From NCBI RefSeq assembly GCF_033297405.1, contig NW_026944221.1:787449-851448 (forward strand): a DNA stretch of 64,000 nucleotides. The letters run 5' to 3'. This document shows, piece after piece, positions 22,819-35,372 of the stretch. Each line of letters opens with the position of its first letter. Position 1 is the first letter of the stretch. The position numbers were made by a program, and so were the translations under genes. This DNA is from Parathielavia appendiculata. Taxonomy: Eukaryota; Ascomycota; Sordariomycetes; Sordariales; Chaetomiaceae. The notes under the pieces were generated by a model, which was given only the letters and a program-made list of their open reading frames with translations, was not told the origin of the DNA and did no database searches.

Positions 22819-23608
22819 GTCTCTCCCACTGTGGGGCGGGAATACGCTCAAGAAAGACACAAGGGCTGAAAGGCTGAACAGCCAGCTCCCGAAAGAGGTG
22901 GTTGCCTAGCAAATTCTGGGACCGCCCGGTTCTGGTTCGCGGTGGGCGGATGGACGTTCGAAAATCGACATTGGTGTGGCGAATCTAACCTCCCTCTCGG
23001 AGGGCACCTTGTCCCACGGAGATTTGAGCTCCTCCTGGTTAGGCCATAAGCCGGTTTGAGGAGGCGCGTTCAGGAGCAGGGTTGTGGACTGATAACGTAT
23101 AGGGCGGCGAGGGGGGACTGGAAGGTGAGTCCGCAGTCCAACTATTAGCAACTCTTGTCTTTGATCACTTTATATCTCCCAATTTCCCTTTCTTATATTT
23201 TCTCTTCTTTCATTCTCTCTTCCTTTTCTTCTTTATCCTGTCTTCTCTCTTTCCCTCTCTTCCTCTTTCCTTGTCTTCCTCTTTATCTTTGTCTTCCTCT
23301 TCTGCTTCTCTTAGTTTTGATCCTCCGAATCTATATCTTCCTTCTCATTGTACTTTCCTTGGATCTCATCTTCCAATCTATCCCTAGGTGGCTGCCCGCA
23401 ATTTACCATGCTAACGGAGAAACCAGGGCTGGACTGTACTTTTGGAGTTGCAATTCGGAATGGGGGACCAAATATGGCATTGCATGCTTGAAACGGTTTC
23501 AGTGGGAATGGAAACGCAAAAGCAGTCAGTTAATCTGTTCTAGGGTGTCTCGAGCCCTTTCTACCCGCGTGTACAGCAACACACCGCTCAACAAATACAT
23601 CCAAATCG
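22819..23608. other. Intergenic region with CT-rich tract
   Basis: A strongly pyrimidine-rich block at about 23160-23390 is followed by AAACCAGGGCTGGA (23421-23436 region), an arrangement also found ahead of the Zn2Cys6 gene. No plus-strand gene follows it here, so it may be an orphaned leader. Confidence 0.45.
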
Positions 23609-24899
23609 TCACGGCAGCTCCACATGGCTGCGTCGTGTAGGCGACCCCCCTTCAACAACCACCATCATCGAAGGCATCGAGCGCCGCGGCGGCGACCCAA
23701 CAAGCTCGGCGACCTGCGACCATCCGCCGCCAAAGTGCGCTACACTCGAGAAGCTGATGGCCCGCGACTTGTTGCCGCCAGGGATCATGTACGCAGGCAG
23801 CTCCGGGCTGCTGCACATGTCAGGGTGGTACGACGGGGCCCGCGACTGCAGCGATGTTGGCCGCTGCCCTGCCATTAGGATGCTGCTCTCCGGGCGGTAG
23901 GGTGTCATGGGCGACACGGGCAACACCGGCTGCCCTGGCGAGAGAGGATATGTCCCGAACGCGCTGACGGGCCGTGCTTCGCCTAGATTACCTTCTTGTA
24001 GCCATTGTTGTTGTTGCTGGGGATATTCCTTCCCAGAGTGTTCAACCCCTGGCTCGCCAGGCAGCGTGCCCGCCGGCGGGATCTTGTACCGTGTCTCGCT
24101 CGGAGCGGCGGTCATGCTACTTGGTCGCCTTTCCTCCACGACATCCCTGCTTTCGGTTTCGGGGTTTATTTCGTTCGGGCCGTCCTCACCAGCGGCAGGC
24201 GGGGGCATTTTCGGTTCCGCGTCCGACATGGAAGACATGCCCTGGGGATAGTCGGCCGTGACCACTGCGCCGCGAATCCCACCTTGTCGTCTGCGCCAGA
24301 GGAGGAAGGCGGCGGCGGCTATGATGGCGACGAACGCTACTGCTCCAGCGGCGATGCCCGCTGCTGCGCCTGCGGAGAGGCCGCTGGGTTTGTTTTCGTC
24401 GGCTGATGGCGCCGTTTCGGATGGGGATCGAGATTGGGATTCGGAAAGTGTGGAGGAGGCAGTTGCGGTTGCGGCTGAAGTTATGCTGGTCCTTCGACGC
24501 GTGGTCCTTTTTGTGGTTTTGATCGGGTATGTTGACGGGTGCGTTCGGGTTTGCGATGTCCGCCGTGTGGTGGTGCTGTCGTCACCGTCACCGTCATCGT
24601 TCTTCCTCGTGGAAAATGATGATCGGGACCGGGTGGTACTGCTGCTCCGGCTACAATGGAGGACGCTTCGCCGGACGATGTCTGTGTCTTGTCTAGCGGC
24701 TATTGTTGCGGCGGCATCGCTGTTACGGGGTGCGAGGACGGGCTGGGCTGGCAATCAGCGGGACATGAGAAGGATACGAACCGAGAAGAGGCTGGAAACG
24801 CACTGCTGCCGTCCTTGAAGCGATCAACTGCACGGATGCAAACCCGACACTGACGGCGGCGGCAGTCAACAGAGACAAAAATGTTTGTGCTGGCTTCAT
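23609..24899 (-). CDS. Mucin-like single-pass membrane protein (Mid2/sensor-like layout)
   Basis: Best model: exon 24899-24782 and exon 24699-23609 joined over an 82-base intron with a GTTCGT donor, giving 402 residues. The start MKPAQTFLSLLTAAAVSVGF is a signal peptide. The ectodomain is short and Ser/Thr/Arg-rich. A membrane span lies at about 148-174 (Gly/Ala-rich, ending FLLWRRRQ), and the cytoplasmic tail of over 200 residues is Pro/Ser-rich. This matches fungal cell-wall-stress-sensor-like or mucin-type proteins in layout only; no WSC or Cys-rich head is preserved in this frame. A Cys-containing stretch (CRVCIRAVDRFKDGSSAFP) lies in another frame of the first exon, so the 5' structure may be different or frameshifted. 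Confidence 0.6.
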
Positions 24900-26385
24900 T
24901 GATCAAGTTGGTCGATGTATTGATCGACTACTTACGCCCCGACCTTCGTTTCGAACTCTTCTGACTGCGACTCGAGGTTCTGCGGGTGCGCATTCTCTGG
25001 AGTCGGCTTTGTCTCGGCGGTAGAGGGATGAGTGATCCTTGATCCTCGATTGAAGAGGCAGAAACTGGAAGGTCAAACGGGAGTGGATGACTGCCGGTGT
25101 GCTACACATACCTGGCTTATGAGAGTGGCCTGCGACGGATCCTGCGTTATCATGCAGGTTGGGTTGTTGAGGAGGCCGGGTCAGGCCCTTACTGTTGTGT
25201 TGTGTCATTCGCCATAATGTGGTCGGCCCGGGGAGTGTCTGTCTGGGCTGCCATTGCTGCTATCGAAAAAGATGGGCAAAACAAACATGGGACAAGAATA
25301 ATAGAGCATCAGTCTGAGGCTCGAGATTCTTCACTTTTGACCTTCTACAGCCATGTAATTCTCTCGAGCAGCCCAACGGAAGCATAGTCGAGGACAGCAA
25401 TATCTTCGTGATCGATTCTCAAACACGGCCTGCTTGCCACAGGGCAGATTGGCGTATCAGCTGTGGCCTGTGGGCTAGGTTACGAAGGCGACCGGACGCC
25501 GGGCCGGACTGCTGGAGGGTTCGTCTGCCGGATCACCCGGCCGGCCGGCTGGTAATTCATGGGCGGGCCGTCTGCAGCACGTCCCAAGTCGGCAATTTCC
25601 ATTTCCCTTCATCCTCAATTCGTCTTCTCGGCTCTCCGTCAGTCCGTCCAAGTGAATGACTGTGAGAAACGTTAAAATAAGTCATTTCTGTTTCATAGCG
25701 GCCTTTTCTCCAGGTTGGCACCACCGCTTCTGGGTGTAATTCATGCTTGCGGCAGGTAAAATTACCGCGCGGCCCAAGTCGGAATAGCGGGCAGCTACTC
25801 CGTTTCCCATTCGAGTTTGCTTTCGCAATATTCGTACCTTAGGTGAAATAAGAAACGGACGAACTGCTCTACAGTAAGCAAGTTATGGACGAAGGTAGCC
25901 AGGTAATCGGTACAATCTATCCGCACTGCAAGTCAAGACGACGACAGCGTCGAGCATTGAAGGGAAGCTTCCATGTTGCAGTTTGATGCAGGAACAGTTC
26001 AGGAACGGGCATGAGACGTTGTAATACATAAGAAACGCATCCAGGTGCCAAAAGGACGCCTGTTTTATCGTCCTCACTCCTCCACTCCCGGCAGCGATCC
26101 ACCTCCGGCTTCCAGAATCCGGGCCAATAGAAGCCGCTACCGAGCCGCAATCTGCCCCAAGCTTCCCCGAGCTCCCTAAGCTCGCGCTCCTTCTACCAAC
26201 GTTCATATGTTCCTGCTCCGTCGTTTGAATCATTGCAGCTTTTTGGTTGAGCATGCGTTGCGATGAGAAATGTGGCTTCCCGTTTAGATCTGGATAAATC
26301 CCCATCACCAGAACTCTATCTTACTCTTCTAAACTTCTGCTCAGGTCAACTCTTGCAATTGAACCCGAGAACCAGCTCGTAGCTG
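24900..26385. other. 1.5-kb divergent intergenic region
   Basis: Upstream region of the mucin-like gene (left) and LRR gene (right). No gene, RNA or repeat recognised. Confidence 0.55.
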
Positions 26386-29300
26386 TTGCAGCCAAAGATG
26401 GACGAGACGGACGAGACACGCCTGAACAGGCCCAACGACATTCCACGGCCTTCCAAGATACCCGTGCAAGCATCCAAACTTCCGGTTCCCCGTACGAACT
26501 CGCTTCGAACCACAACCTCACGAGAAGTCCTGGCGACGGGCCCTCCAACCGGGGCCCTGCGAAACCCAAAGCTCCGGGCGGCGCCTTCTCGCGACCAGTT
26601 AGCCCCCCCGTCTCCCACCACACCGCGTACTACGAGCCGGGCGCAACGCTCGTCAGCTCCCCTGCGTGCTGTGTCGTCACCTCAAAGCCGCGCATCCTTG
26701 ACGCAGACGCCGGGAGGCCATACACGGACGTTGAGATCTGGGCAGGCCACTGCCGCCCAGTCATCAAAACTCGCAAGAGCGGCAGGTCAGCCAGCAACTC
26801 AGGCAATTCGATTGAGTTCCGCCACTACGGGCTCATTGCGGCGTCAATCCTCACAACAATGGATCTCTTCGGCAGGTGTCACCCTAGAGGAGGCGGGCTT
26901 GGGCGAACATGGGACGCTAGTCGATGATGATGCTGCTGAGGAGGCCGGCCCCACGTCTCCCTCAAAGCTGCGACCAACGCTTGCTGAAAGGACCATGGAG
27001 ACACTGTCTCGCTTGCCGTCCTCGCCCTCAGTCAAAGGGAGAGGCGCCGCCTCGTTCTACGACGCAACAATCAACGCGGGGGGGGCCCCATCTCGCCCTG
27101 GGTCCAGCCATCAATCAGACGGATCAAGCGGGCAAGCGAAGACTGGTAGTAGACCGGGTTCCAGTTACGGCATGGAGGAGTCCGTTTCTAGTTTCCGCGC
27201 TCAGAGTGCCATCTCCAACAACCAGCTACCCACCACTGAGGGCACGCAGCTACGCAACAGGAGGAGTATCCAGTCGTTCCAAACGCAATCAGTCAAGAGC
27301 ACATCAGCGAAGCCAGCTCGGGCGTCCATGTATGGGATACAGCCACCCAGCGCGCTCCCTGTTCCCAGAATGAGGACTCCGAGCCCAGGGAAGATCGATG
27401 TTGAAGTTCCAATCGCCAAGTCTGCCTCAAAAACCTTGGCGGCGCGGCCACCGACTAAACGTCCCTCGATCAATGGCTTGCGCAAAAAGCCCTCGGCCCC
27501 GGCACTGGGGAAAGCACTTGCTGCAGACACACCAAGGAAGACGTCACTAGCATCGCGGGGATCATCGGTGGCTTCTTATGAGGGAACCACTCCTTCCAGC
27601 GCATCAGTTGCATCTGGCAGCACAGCCATCACCTCGGACTCGGCCGAGCCTGGCCTGACGTATAGGAAGTCGTCGGCAGCGCTGCGTGAGCAAATCGCGA
27701 AGGCGAAGGCGGCCAAACGAGCCGCGGCGCAGCATGGCCCATCCTCTACCACCGGACCAGTTTCCGAGAAGTCGCCGCTCGTACCCACCGACGCGAGTTT
27801 TGCTTTCGGCTTATCTGCCGACCCGTTCAACCAGCATCGCGATGACAAGTCGCAAGCCAAGGTGCTCAAAAGCCGCTTGGAAACGGCAAGAACGAGCGGC
27901 CGGCTTAACATCGCCGCCATGGGCTTGAGAGAAATCCCCGCAGAGGTGCTCAACATGTATGATCTCGAGTCCATTGGCCAGTCTGGCAGTGCTTGGGCCG
28001 AGAGTGTCGATTTGACACGCTTCGTTGCCGCCGACAATGAACTGGAGATGATCAGCGACGCGGTGTTCCCGGATGTTGACCCGCAGGAGCTTGCGGAGCA
28101 GGATGATGCTCAAGAAAACATTTTTGCTGGTCTTGAGACACTGGACCTTCACGGAAACATTCTCATCAACCTCCCGATGGGCCTGAGGCGCCTGTCCCTG
28201 CTCACATCCCTCAATTTGGTACGCAATTTGCGTTTTCTTGGGATATCTGGGTGCTGACATAAAACAGTCATTGAACCGGCTGTCCAACAGCTGTCTCGAG
28301 GTGATCTGCCAAGTCACGTCCCTCAAGGATCTGAAGCTCGGAGGGAACCTTCTGTACGGACCACTTGATCCATGCTTCTGCAAATTAGAGAATCTCGAGA
28401 TATTGGATCTGCACGGCAACAACATCTCATCGTTACCGTCCGACATTGGCAGTCTCTCTCGCCTGCGGATCTTGAACCTCAGCGAAAACACCTTCGAAGA
28501 GTTGCCCTTTGAGCTTCTTGCTCGTTTACCGTTGACGGAGCTGGTTGCTCGCAAGAATCAGCTTCACGGCACGCTGATTCAAGACACCGTTGATACTCTG
28601 CCAACGCTACAAACGCTCGATGTCTCATCCAACCAGCTAGTTCACATCTGCTCGGCAGGGAGGACGGTCGCAATGCCTGCGCTGCGCCAGCTTTGTATCT
28701 CCATGAACCGGCTCCAGTCGCTGCCCAATATCAGCGGCTGGACGGGTCTTCTCACCCTGGCGGCGGACGAGAACAACATCAATGCCATTCCGGAAGGTTT
28801 CGTGGCACTCGGGCAGCTGAGGTCAGTCAATTTCTCAAGCAACGACATTCGCGTCGTCCCTGCCGAGATTGGACGAATGGATAACTTGGTCAATCTGCGA
28901 CTGAGCGGCAATCCGCTGCGAGAGAAGAAGTTCAGCACCATGAGTACCGATGAGCTGATGCAGACTCTTGGTCAACGGCTGGAGTCACCTCCTGAGGAGG
29001 CCGGACAGCAATTGGAACCGGCGCCCAGCAACAGCAAGGACACATATATGACCGCGGCTGAGGAGTCAGCAGCTTCCGTGGCTCGGGACCAGGACCACTA
29101 CGCGGATGACGACGACAGTCGTTCTGACCTGGACGATTTTGCCACTCCGCCGACATCTGCACCCGGTTCTCCCGCCGGCTCGCGGTCTCAAATTGCCACA
29201 TGGGAGGTCAAGTCCGGCGGCGTCCTGGACCGCTCCAACACCGAATCTTCTTCCCTTCACCCGGTCATCTGCTCCAAGCTCGCCACAACCCACAAAATCT

Positions 29301-29917
29301 ACGAGGTCCAGCTGCACCATAACCTCTTCACGGGCTTTCCCGAATCCCTCACTTTCTTCGCCGAGACCTTGACCGCCCTCTCTCTCGCGTACAATCAGCT
29401 CATGGGCGAAACCTACCTCGGTGGCTCCACCAACAACGAGGTTTTGGACCTCCCGGCCCTGAAAGAACTCAACCTCACCCACAATCACATCACCGGCCTC
29501 GCCCCTCTTACGACCCACCTCCGCGCCCCGCAGCTGCAGAAGCTCGACATCAGCTTCAACCGCGTCGCGGCGCTGCCGCAGGGCACACAGCTGAAGGATA
29601 GCTTTCCCAATCTCACGGTGCTGCTGGCGTCGAACAATCACCTGGCTGACCTTGATCCGGAGGCGATTTGGGGGTTGAAGGTCGTGGATGCGGCGAACAA
29701 CGATATTGCGCACTTGAATCCGCGGATCGGGCTGCTCGGTGGCCAGGGAGGGTTGGAGAGGTTGGAGGTGAGCGGGAATCGGTTCAGGGTGCCGAGGTGG
29801 AATGTGCTGGAACGTGGCACCGAGGCGACGCTGAGGTGGTTAAGGGGAAGGGTGCCTGTTGCGGAGACGGCGGGTTGGAAGGGGGAGGATGGGGTCGAGG
29901 GGAATGAGTTGGACTGA
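26386..29917 (+). CDS. Large leucine-rich-repeat protein (LRRC40-like)
   Basis: Two exons (26386-28218, 28268-29917) encode 1160 residues; a second in-frame ATG at 26398 may be the true start. The first 490 residues are Ser/Thr/Pro-rich and disordered. Around residue 495, SRLETARTSGRLNIAAMGL opens an LRR domain with repeats such as LETLDLHGNILINLPMGL, LEILDLHGNNISSLPSDIG and LRILNLSENTFEELP up to about residue 855. An acidic linker (DDDDSRSDLDDF) divides this from a second LRR block at about 950-1125 (LKELNLTHNHITGL, LQKLDISFNRVAALP). The repeats are of the SDS22/Ras-suppressor type, which mediate protein binding. Partner and pathway are unknown. Confidence 0.88.
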
Positions 29918-32406
29918 AACGGGACGATGTTTTTAGGTTTGGATTTGCTTTCTTCAGGTTGTATAATACCCTTCTTGGTTTTGTACTTTGGCTTGGTGAC
30001 TGCGTTGTGTTCGCTTCACGTTTTTATCAGCGTTTCTCTTCCAATTCTTTTTCTGCTGTATCAGTTCTGATACCAACCTGTTTTGGGTTCAAATGTTTCT
30101 CCTGGACGTTTGCACGGCACCTTCGTCACTGTTCCTCTGCTGTCCCAGTGTACCTCTCTTCTTCTTCTGCTGTATAAAATCTAAGACTGAGCAGTTTCGT
30201 GATGTTTTCTGTTGTACCGGTTTGGCCCGGCATGTCTCAGGGGAGTTTAGGGTCTTAAAATCTCGATGGGTCCTGCTGAGGAAGTGTTCGAGATTTCGTT
30301 GTATTACTAGCTTGGGTTAGATGGGCAGATATGGCAAGACGCGCCAAGGTGGCTGTAAGCACAGAAACAGAATATTTGGCAAGCTGTTCCGAAGAGCCTT
30401 TGGGGGCAGTTTCATCATGGTCTGCATTTCTTACCGTTCAAAAAACCACGCTTATCCTCCATCTACCTTCCAGAGATCCTTTACATCAGGATACGGCACG
30501 GTGCGCGAAGGTCATCTCGTTGTTTCTACCGCGTCGTCCGTGGCTGCGGTTTCTTCCTCAGTTGGCAGTTCGGCCAAGTCTCTAGCATGCTGTTCTGTAT
30601 GGTGTCATCCTCTCCCAGATCCTCCCCCCCAGCACCCTATCGTCTTTCGCTCTCCAAGCCGCAAGCATCTTCTACAACTACAACGACATAGCGAATCTAG
30701 CCACATCTCCTAATGTCAGACAACAGCGATGCAATCGATTCCGCAACAGACAAGATAACTGTCTAGCCAACACCGCCCTACCTTTCTCCGTCGCCGCTGT
30801 CCCCCAACACTGTCCTTTCTTCTGAACCAGCCATCACCCAAAACCTTCCAGACCCAAATTCCATCAATCATCACCCCGCGCGTCCGCAGAGATATCGGGC
30901 TCCTCAATAACCTACTTCAACGACTCGGTGACCCCTTCCGCGTGGGGCATCCCCGTCACCTCACTCCTCCAATCCATCACCTTCCACCCGAGTCAAGCCA
31001 CAGTCGAGCCTCAACTGAGGACCACTTCAGACTCCTGCCCGCTGCCGCCCGCGACCCCACCAGATTACTATATCGACCTCTATACCAGCATGCTCGCCTG
31101 CATGAACGAGTCTGACCAACAGCGAGGTTGGGCACAGAGCACAGAAATAGCAAGATGAAGCGCCGGCAGCAGCAGTATACGGAGGGGGAGGAGCTGGAGG
31201 GGATGACAAAGATGAGATCCTACAACAACAGCAACAACTGGTCCAGCTTGGGCTCGAAGAAAGCTGGTGGTGGAGAAGGCGATGCTCTGCACCCTGTGTT
31301 TCTTGATCCTGATGTCACTCGGGGATTGGTACCTCGATTGGCTTTCAAGGTCTGCTGCGCCCGCTGCTGATGGCGCATATTGTGGTACTGAGACGGTGGT
31401 GGCTGGGGTGGATGGTGCAAATGTTGGACTGAAGGAGGTGGTTGGGAGACACTCGGCCGGCGAGGGCCGGCGGAGAACATGTAGAGGGGTAGTGTCCCCC
31501 ATGGCCACTTCATCCATGGTGCTTGGCGGCTTGTTGTGTACGGTAAGACTGAGAGTGAGCCTGTATTGGTCGTGTTATGAGTGGATGAGGCGGTCCCTGG
31601 TTGGGCTAGGAGTGAAACTCGTGTCCATTGGCTGATGAAAATGTTGCTGTAAGCGGAAGAGCCAGTTGGGCGTTGGGGTCGTGGGACGCAGGCTCACTGC
31701 AGTTCAAATTGTGTGGGGGAACAAGAGAATTTTCCTGGAGAGAAGGACGTGCTCGACGGATGTCCACAGCGTTGATTCGGAAGAAATACGTATAGCTTTC
31801 ATGTATCTCTTGGTCGGTAATTCTTCGTTGCCCTGATACCTTTCAAATGCTGCTTCGTCCTGTTTTTCAGGTTACTCTCACTGCCCAAGTTTATTGATTT
31901 ACCCCCTGAGTATCAACCCAACTGGTCGCTGAGGGGCTTGACCTCACTTTTGACTCAATCTGACCCTGAAGTGTACCCGACACTGTGCATTATACACACT
32001 TGGATGAGACTTTACTAGTCTAAATCGCCGCTAGTTTTCCATGACTGAAGCTCTGGTTTGTTATAGGAAACAGAGCCCAAATAACCCTAACCCTGTTGAC
32101 TTGCCCCTGAATTTCAAGAAACGCGGTTCGCGGCTCAATGCACCATCCCCTTGGCAGCGAGCCCTTCACTCGCGACGACCGACCAAAAAGTGACCTATCT
32201 TCGACATATTAACATCAGCACGCCAGTGTTCCACCGTCACACTGTCATTTTTTTCCCGTGCGTATCGCCTTTTCTGAATCGAATCTTGATGAAATTATGG
32301 TCGTCTCCACCGGAAGCCAATTGTTCAATTGACTGACGACAACAAAGCACCCACACCACACAACCTCCACCTGTCCCATCTTCCACCCCGAAAGCTCCAG
32401 CACACC
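29918..32406. other. 2.5-kb region without a supported gene
   Basis: The longest open frames (for example 145 codons on the minus strand at 31080-31517 and a plus-strand frame ending at 31158) have no recognisable domain, and overlapping frames of similar length exist on the other strand. CCCTAACCCT occurs at 32085-32094, about 320 bases before dpm3. A divergent or non-coding gene cannot be ruled out. Confidence 0.45.
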
Positions 32407-32834
32407 ATGACGCGCGCACAGCAGACCATCTCCATCGCGCTCCTCGTGAGCTCGGTACGTTTTGTATCTAACAGGCCTAAACTGCCCGCGAAACGCTAAT
32501 CGTCTTTGCGCAACTGCAGCTCTACCTCTGCCTCTACCTTGAGCTGCTCCCACTCCCACCCGCCGTCCAGCAGGACATTGTCCCAGTGGTATGTCGCACA
32601 ACACACACCCGCCTCGCCATATTTGCGCAACTGCACATGACAGACCAATACTGACGCCGAATGTATTTACAGCTCCCGTTCTGGTTCCTTGTCTCGTTCG
32701 GCGCCTGGCTGCTCTTCCGCCTCGGCTGGGGCATGCTCACCTTCCGCGACACGCCCGACGCATACGCCGAGCTGATGGAGGAGATCAAGATGGCCAAGGC
32801 AGATTTGCGGACCAAGGGTGTCGATGTTGACTAG
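32407..32834 (+). CDS. dpm3: Dolichol-phosphate mannosyltransferase subunit 3
   Basis: Dpm3 anchors and stabilises the catalytic Dpm1 subunit in the ER membrane for dolichol-phosphate-mannose synthesis, the donor for N-glycosylation, O-mannosylation and GPI anchors. Three exons (32407-32454, 32520-32588, 32673-32834) encode only 92 residues, the normal size. Two hydrophobic segments (ISIALLVSSLYLCLYLELLP and LPFWFLVSFGAWLLFRL) are followed by the conserved cytosolic tail TFRDTPDAYAELMEEI and AKADLRTKGVDVD, which is the family signature that binds Dpm1. The separate Dpm3 shows that the enzyme here is of the three-subunit (human-like) type, not the single-chain baker's-yeast type. It is too fragmented by introns to stand out as one open frame. 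Confidence 0.95.
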
Positions 32835-33217
32835 GGAAGTTTTGGAGAGAGCATGCGACGGCAGCGGGAGGAGAGAATAGAACGGGATGGCTAACACAGC
32901 GGCTGTATAACAGACGGTCTATGAAATAATGCGCATGTGGTTGGTTGATTTAGACGGAGAGCCATGACAAGCCCTCTGACTCTGTTGCTAACTGGTCTTA
33001 CCGGCACGGCGAATGGGTTACAGGTTTCAGAAAACCTTGGTTCGAGATGAGGAATTGTGAGCCCACGGTCACGGGTGCTCTTCGTCTCCAGGCGGAAGCA
33101 CTCTGGAAGTGTCTGACTTCAAAAGAACGGTATTTGCCCACAGGTACCTTAACCCCCGCGTAAATTCCCTATCCCAGGGCACAGATGCAACCCATGTAAC
33201 ACCCATCACAACTGAGT
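32835..33217. other. Convergent intergenic spacer
   Basis: 3' regions of dpm3 and the following minus-strand gene; nothing else seen. Confidence 0.6.
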
Positions 33218-35372
33218 TCATGACCTTGCTTCTCCGGCGAGTAGGCACACAATCGTTCTGACGGCAGTTAGCGGCTCTTCGCTGCCCTCGATAAGCTCGT
33301 CAAACAGCTTAGGCAGACCCGACAACTTCCCCCTCTCATCATGTTTATGCCCTGGCGCTTCATGTCAGCATCCAAAAGACCGAAAAGAACGAGATGAGAG
33401 GCTACTCACACTTTCCCGGCACACCAACCAACACGCCAACCTCGCTCCTCGCCTCGCCCGTCCAGTCGAACCCAATCCGCCACTGCACCCTTAACGTCGA
33501 CACCTGCCCGTCCCCGCCATCCAGCGCCGGCACCTCCAAGTCCATGGACGTCCTTCCCATAAAAGGCAGCAAATCCGCCGTCCCGTACTTCTCCACCCCA
33601 TCTTCTTCCTCACTGTCACTATGCCTCTCCTCCTCCTCCCGACCCTCTTCCCCGGCAACCCACAGCTTCCTCCTCCTCTTCCGCCCTTTCTTCCTCCTTC
33701 CAGCCCTCCTCTGCCTCGCAACCATCTCCCTCAGTGACTCCTTCCCCGCGCACACCTCCCGCTCCAGCACGCTCCACATCTTCGCGCGCTTCACTGCCAC
33801 GCGCACCCACTCGCCCATAGCCCACGTCAGCACCCCGACATTGTTGTGCAGCCCACTACTTGGCGGTACCGCCTTCTCGCCCGCCTGGCCATTCGTTTTC
33901 GTCACGACCCTCTCCACAAACGGCCTCAGTTCGGCTTCAGCGGCTGGGTCGAGCCGCGGCACCGAGAGCTCTGCGATGGCCATCGTCTTGGTGTTGACTG
34001 TCATCTCGAGGCGGGCGGTGAACAAACCCCTGGGGGAGGTAGAGGAGGCGGTGATTGTGTGGTGCTGGAGAATGGGTTTTGAGAGGTCTTCTTCACCTTC
34101 GTTGGTGGTGGTGCTGGGGGGCAGTGGCGAGACGTGGGAGGTGAAGGTAAGCGGGGTGAAGACCTGCAGGTAGGGAAGGGCTTCGGCGGCCGTCATCGGG
34201 AGCGGGTGGTGCGAGACGGGAGGGGCGAAGTCGGTGTCCGGATGGGAGGGCGGTTGTAGAAGGGACAGCGCTCCCGAAGGGGAGTGCTTGCTGAAGGGGA
34301 GGAAGGTGATTGGATTAAGGGCGGAGGCGAGCCAGGGTTCAACGGGGTACGGTTTGGTGGGTTTTTCGTTTGGCGGAAGGGCGCGGCGGCTGAGGAGGTC
34401 AAGGATGTCGTGTTTATTGGAGGGAGGGGAGGCGGCGCGTCGGGAAAGCCGTGCCTGGCGGATGCGTTCATTCTCGCGACTCGCGACAGTTAGGTCTCGC
34501 TCCAGTTGACTGACCTCGGCCATCAGAGAGTCACGGAGTTTCTTCTTCTCAGCATCGGGATCAGGGAATTTCAGGCCGCGTAACTCGGCATTTGTTGGTG
34601 GTTCACGGGAACCGCTGGGTAGGAGGGTCTGGGACCCGTTGGCTGGGCGGCTGAAATCCAGCTGTATATCCTTTTGAAGCTTTCCTGGGGGCCGTAGCGG
34701 CGATTGCTTGAGTGGCGAGGAGCTTTTAGGCCTCTCTGCCAATGTTCTGCTCCGCTTACGGCGCCGCGAAGGTGTGTTGTGTATTCCCGACGGAGGTGTG
34801 CTGACGACAGGGTCGGGATGCTCTGGAGTCGGGGGTAATTCCGGCTCAGGAACGACCACTTCGGGAAGAACTCCAAGAGATGCAGCGGGTCGCAAGCGCC
34901 CAGAAAAGGCTCTCAACAGCTCGTCATCCTCCTCGGGCGCTGGTGGCGGGAGCGGTCTGGGCGTCGGTCTCGTCGGGGTCCAACCTGCGCCGGATTGTCT
35001 CGCTGGTGACCGGAGAACACTGCCGCCTTCGGATCCAGCCTTTGGTCCGTCCTTGCCTGCAGAACGCAACTCGAGTTTAGTCCTCATTGCCCTCGTCAAG
35101 CTTCCCGTACTATCGGGCGTGGCTGCGCGCGAGGCCGCGGGAGGCGCATCGGGAGAGGATCGTACGGCCCGAGGTTGGCTTTCCCCCTTTCTCACAATTT
35201 CCGGGTTGAAGCGCTCCAAACTTGCTCTTGTTGGCGACGCAAATGAGGGTCGAGCAGGCGATGAGTCAGGCCGGGGCAGGGGGTCTCGGGGTGTCGTCGA
35301 CTCGGCATGTGGCTGGGCGGACACTGCAGTCCGCGGCGACGTCCTGCGCCTCTTGGGGGCCGAGGTTTCCAT
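33218..35372 (-). CDS. Coiled-coil nuclear protein, possibly a kinetochore (COMA/CCAN) subunit
   Basis: Two exons (35372-33410 and 33357-33218) encode 700 residues. The N-terminal 290 residues are basic, Ser/Pro-rich and disordered, starting METSAPKRRRTSPRTA with a nuclear-localisation-like cluster and a second at SRRRKRSRTLAERPKSS. A coiled coil follows (AEKKKLRDSLMAEVSQLERD to ENERIRQARLS), then an alpha/beta C-terminal half ending in LRVQWRIGFDWTGEARSEVG. Disordered basic tail, coiled coil and paired RWD-like domains are the layout of Mcm21/CENP-O or Ctf19/CENP-P kinetochore proteins, but I do not recognise a decisive motif, so this is a suggestion. The short last exon gives FDELIEGSEEPLTAVRTIV. 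Confidence 0.7.

Noticed and set aside
32085..32094. Telomeric repeat tract
   Set aside because: Only one and a half TTAGGG units occur at each place; these are isolated boxes, not a telomere or an interstitial array.
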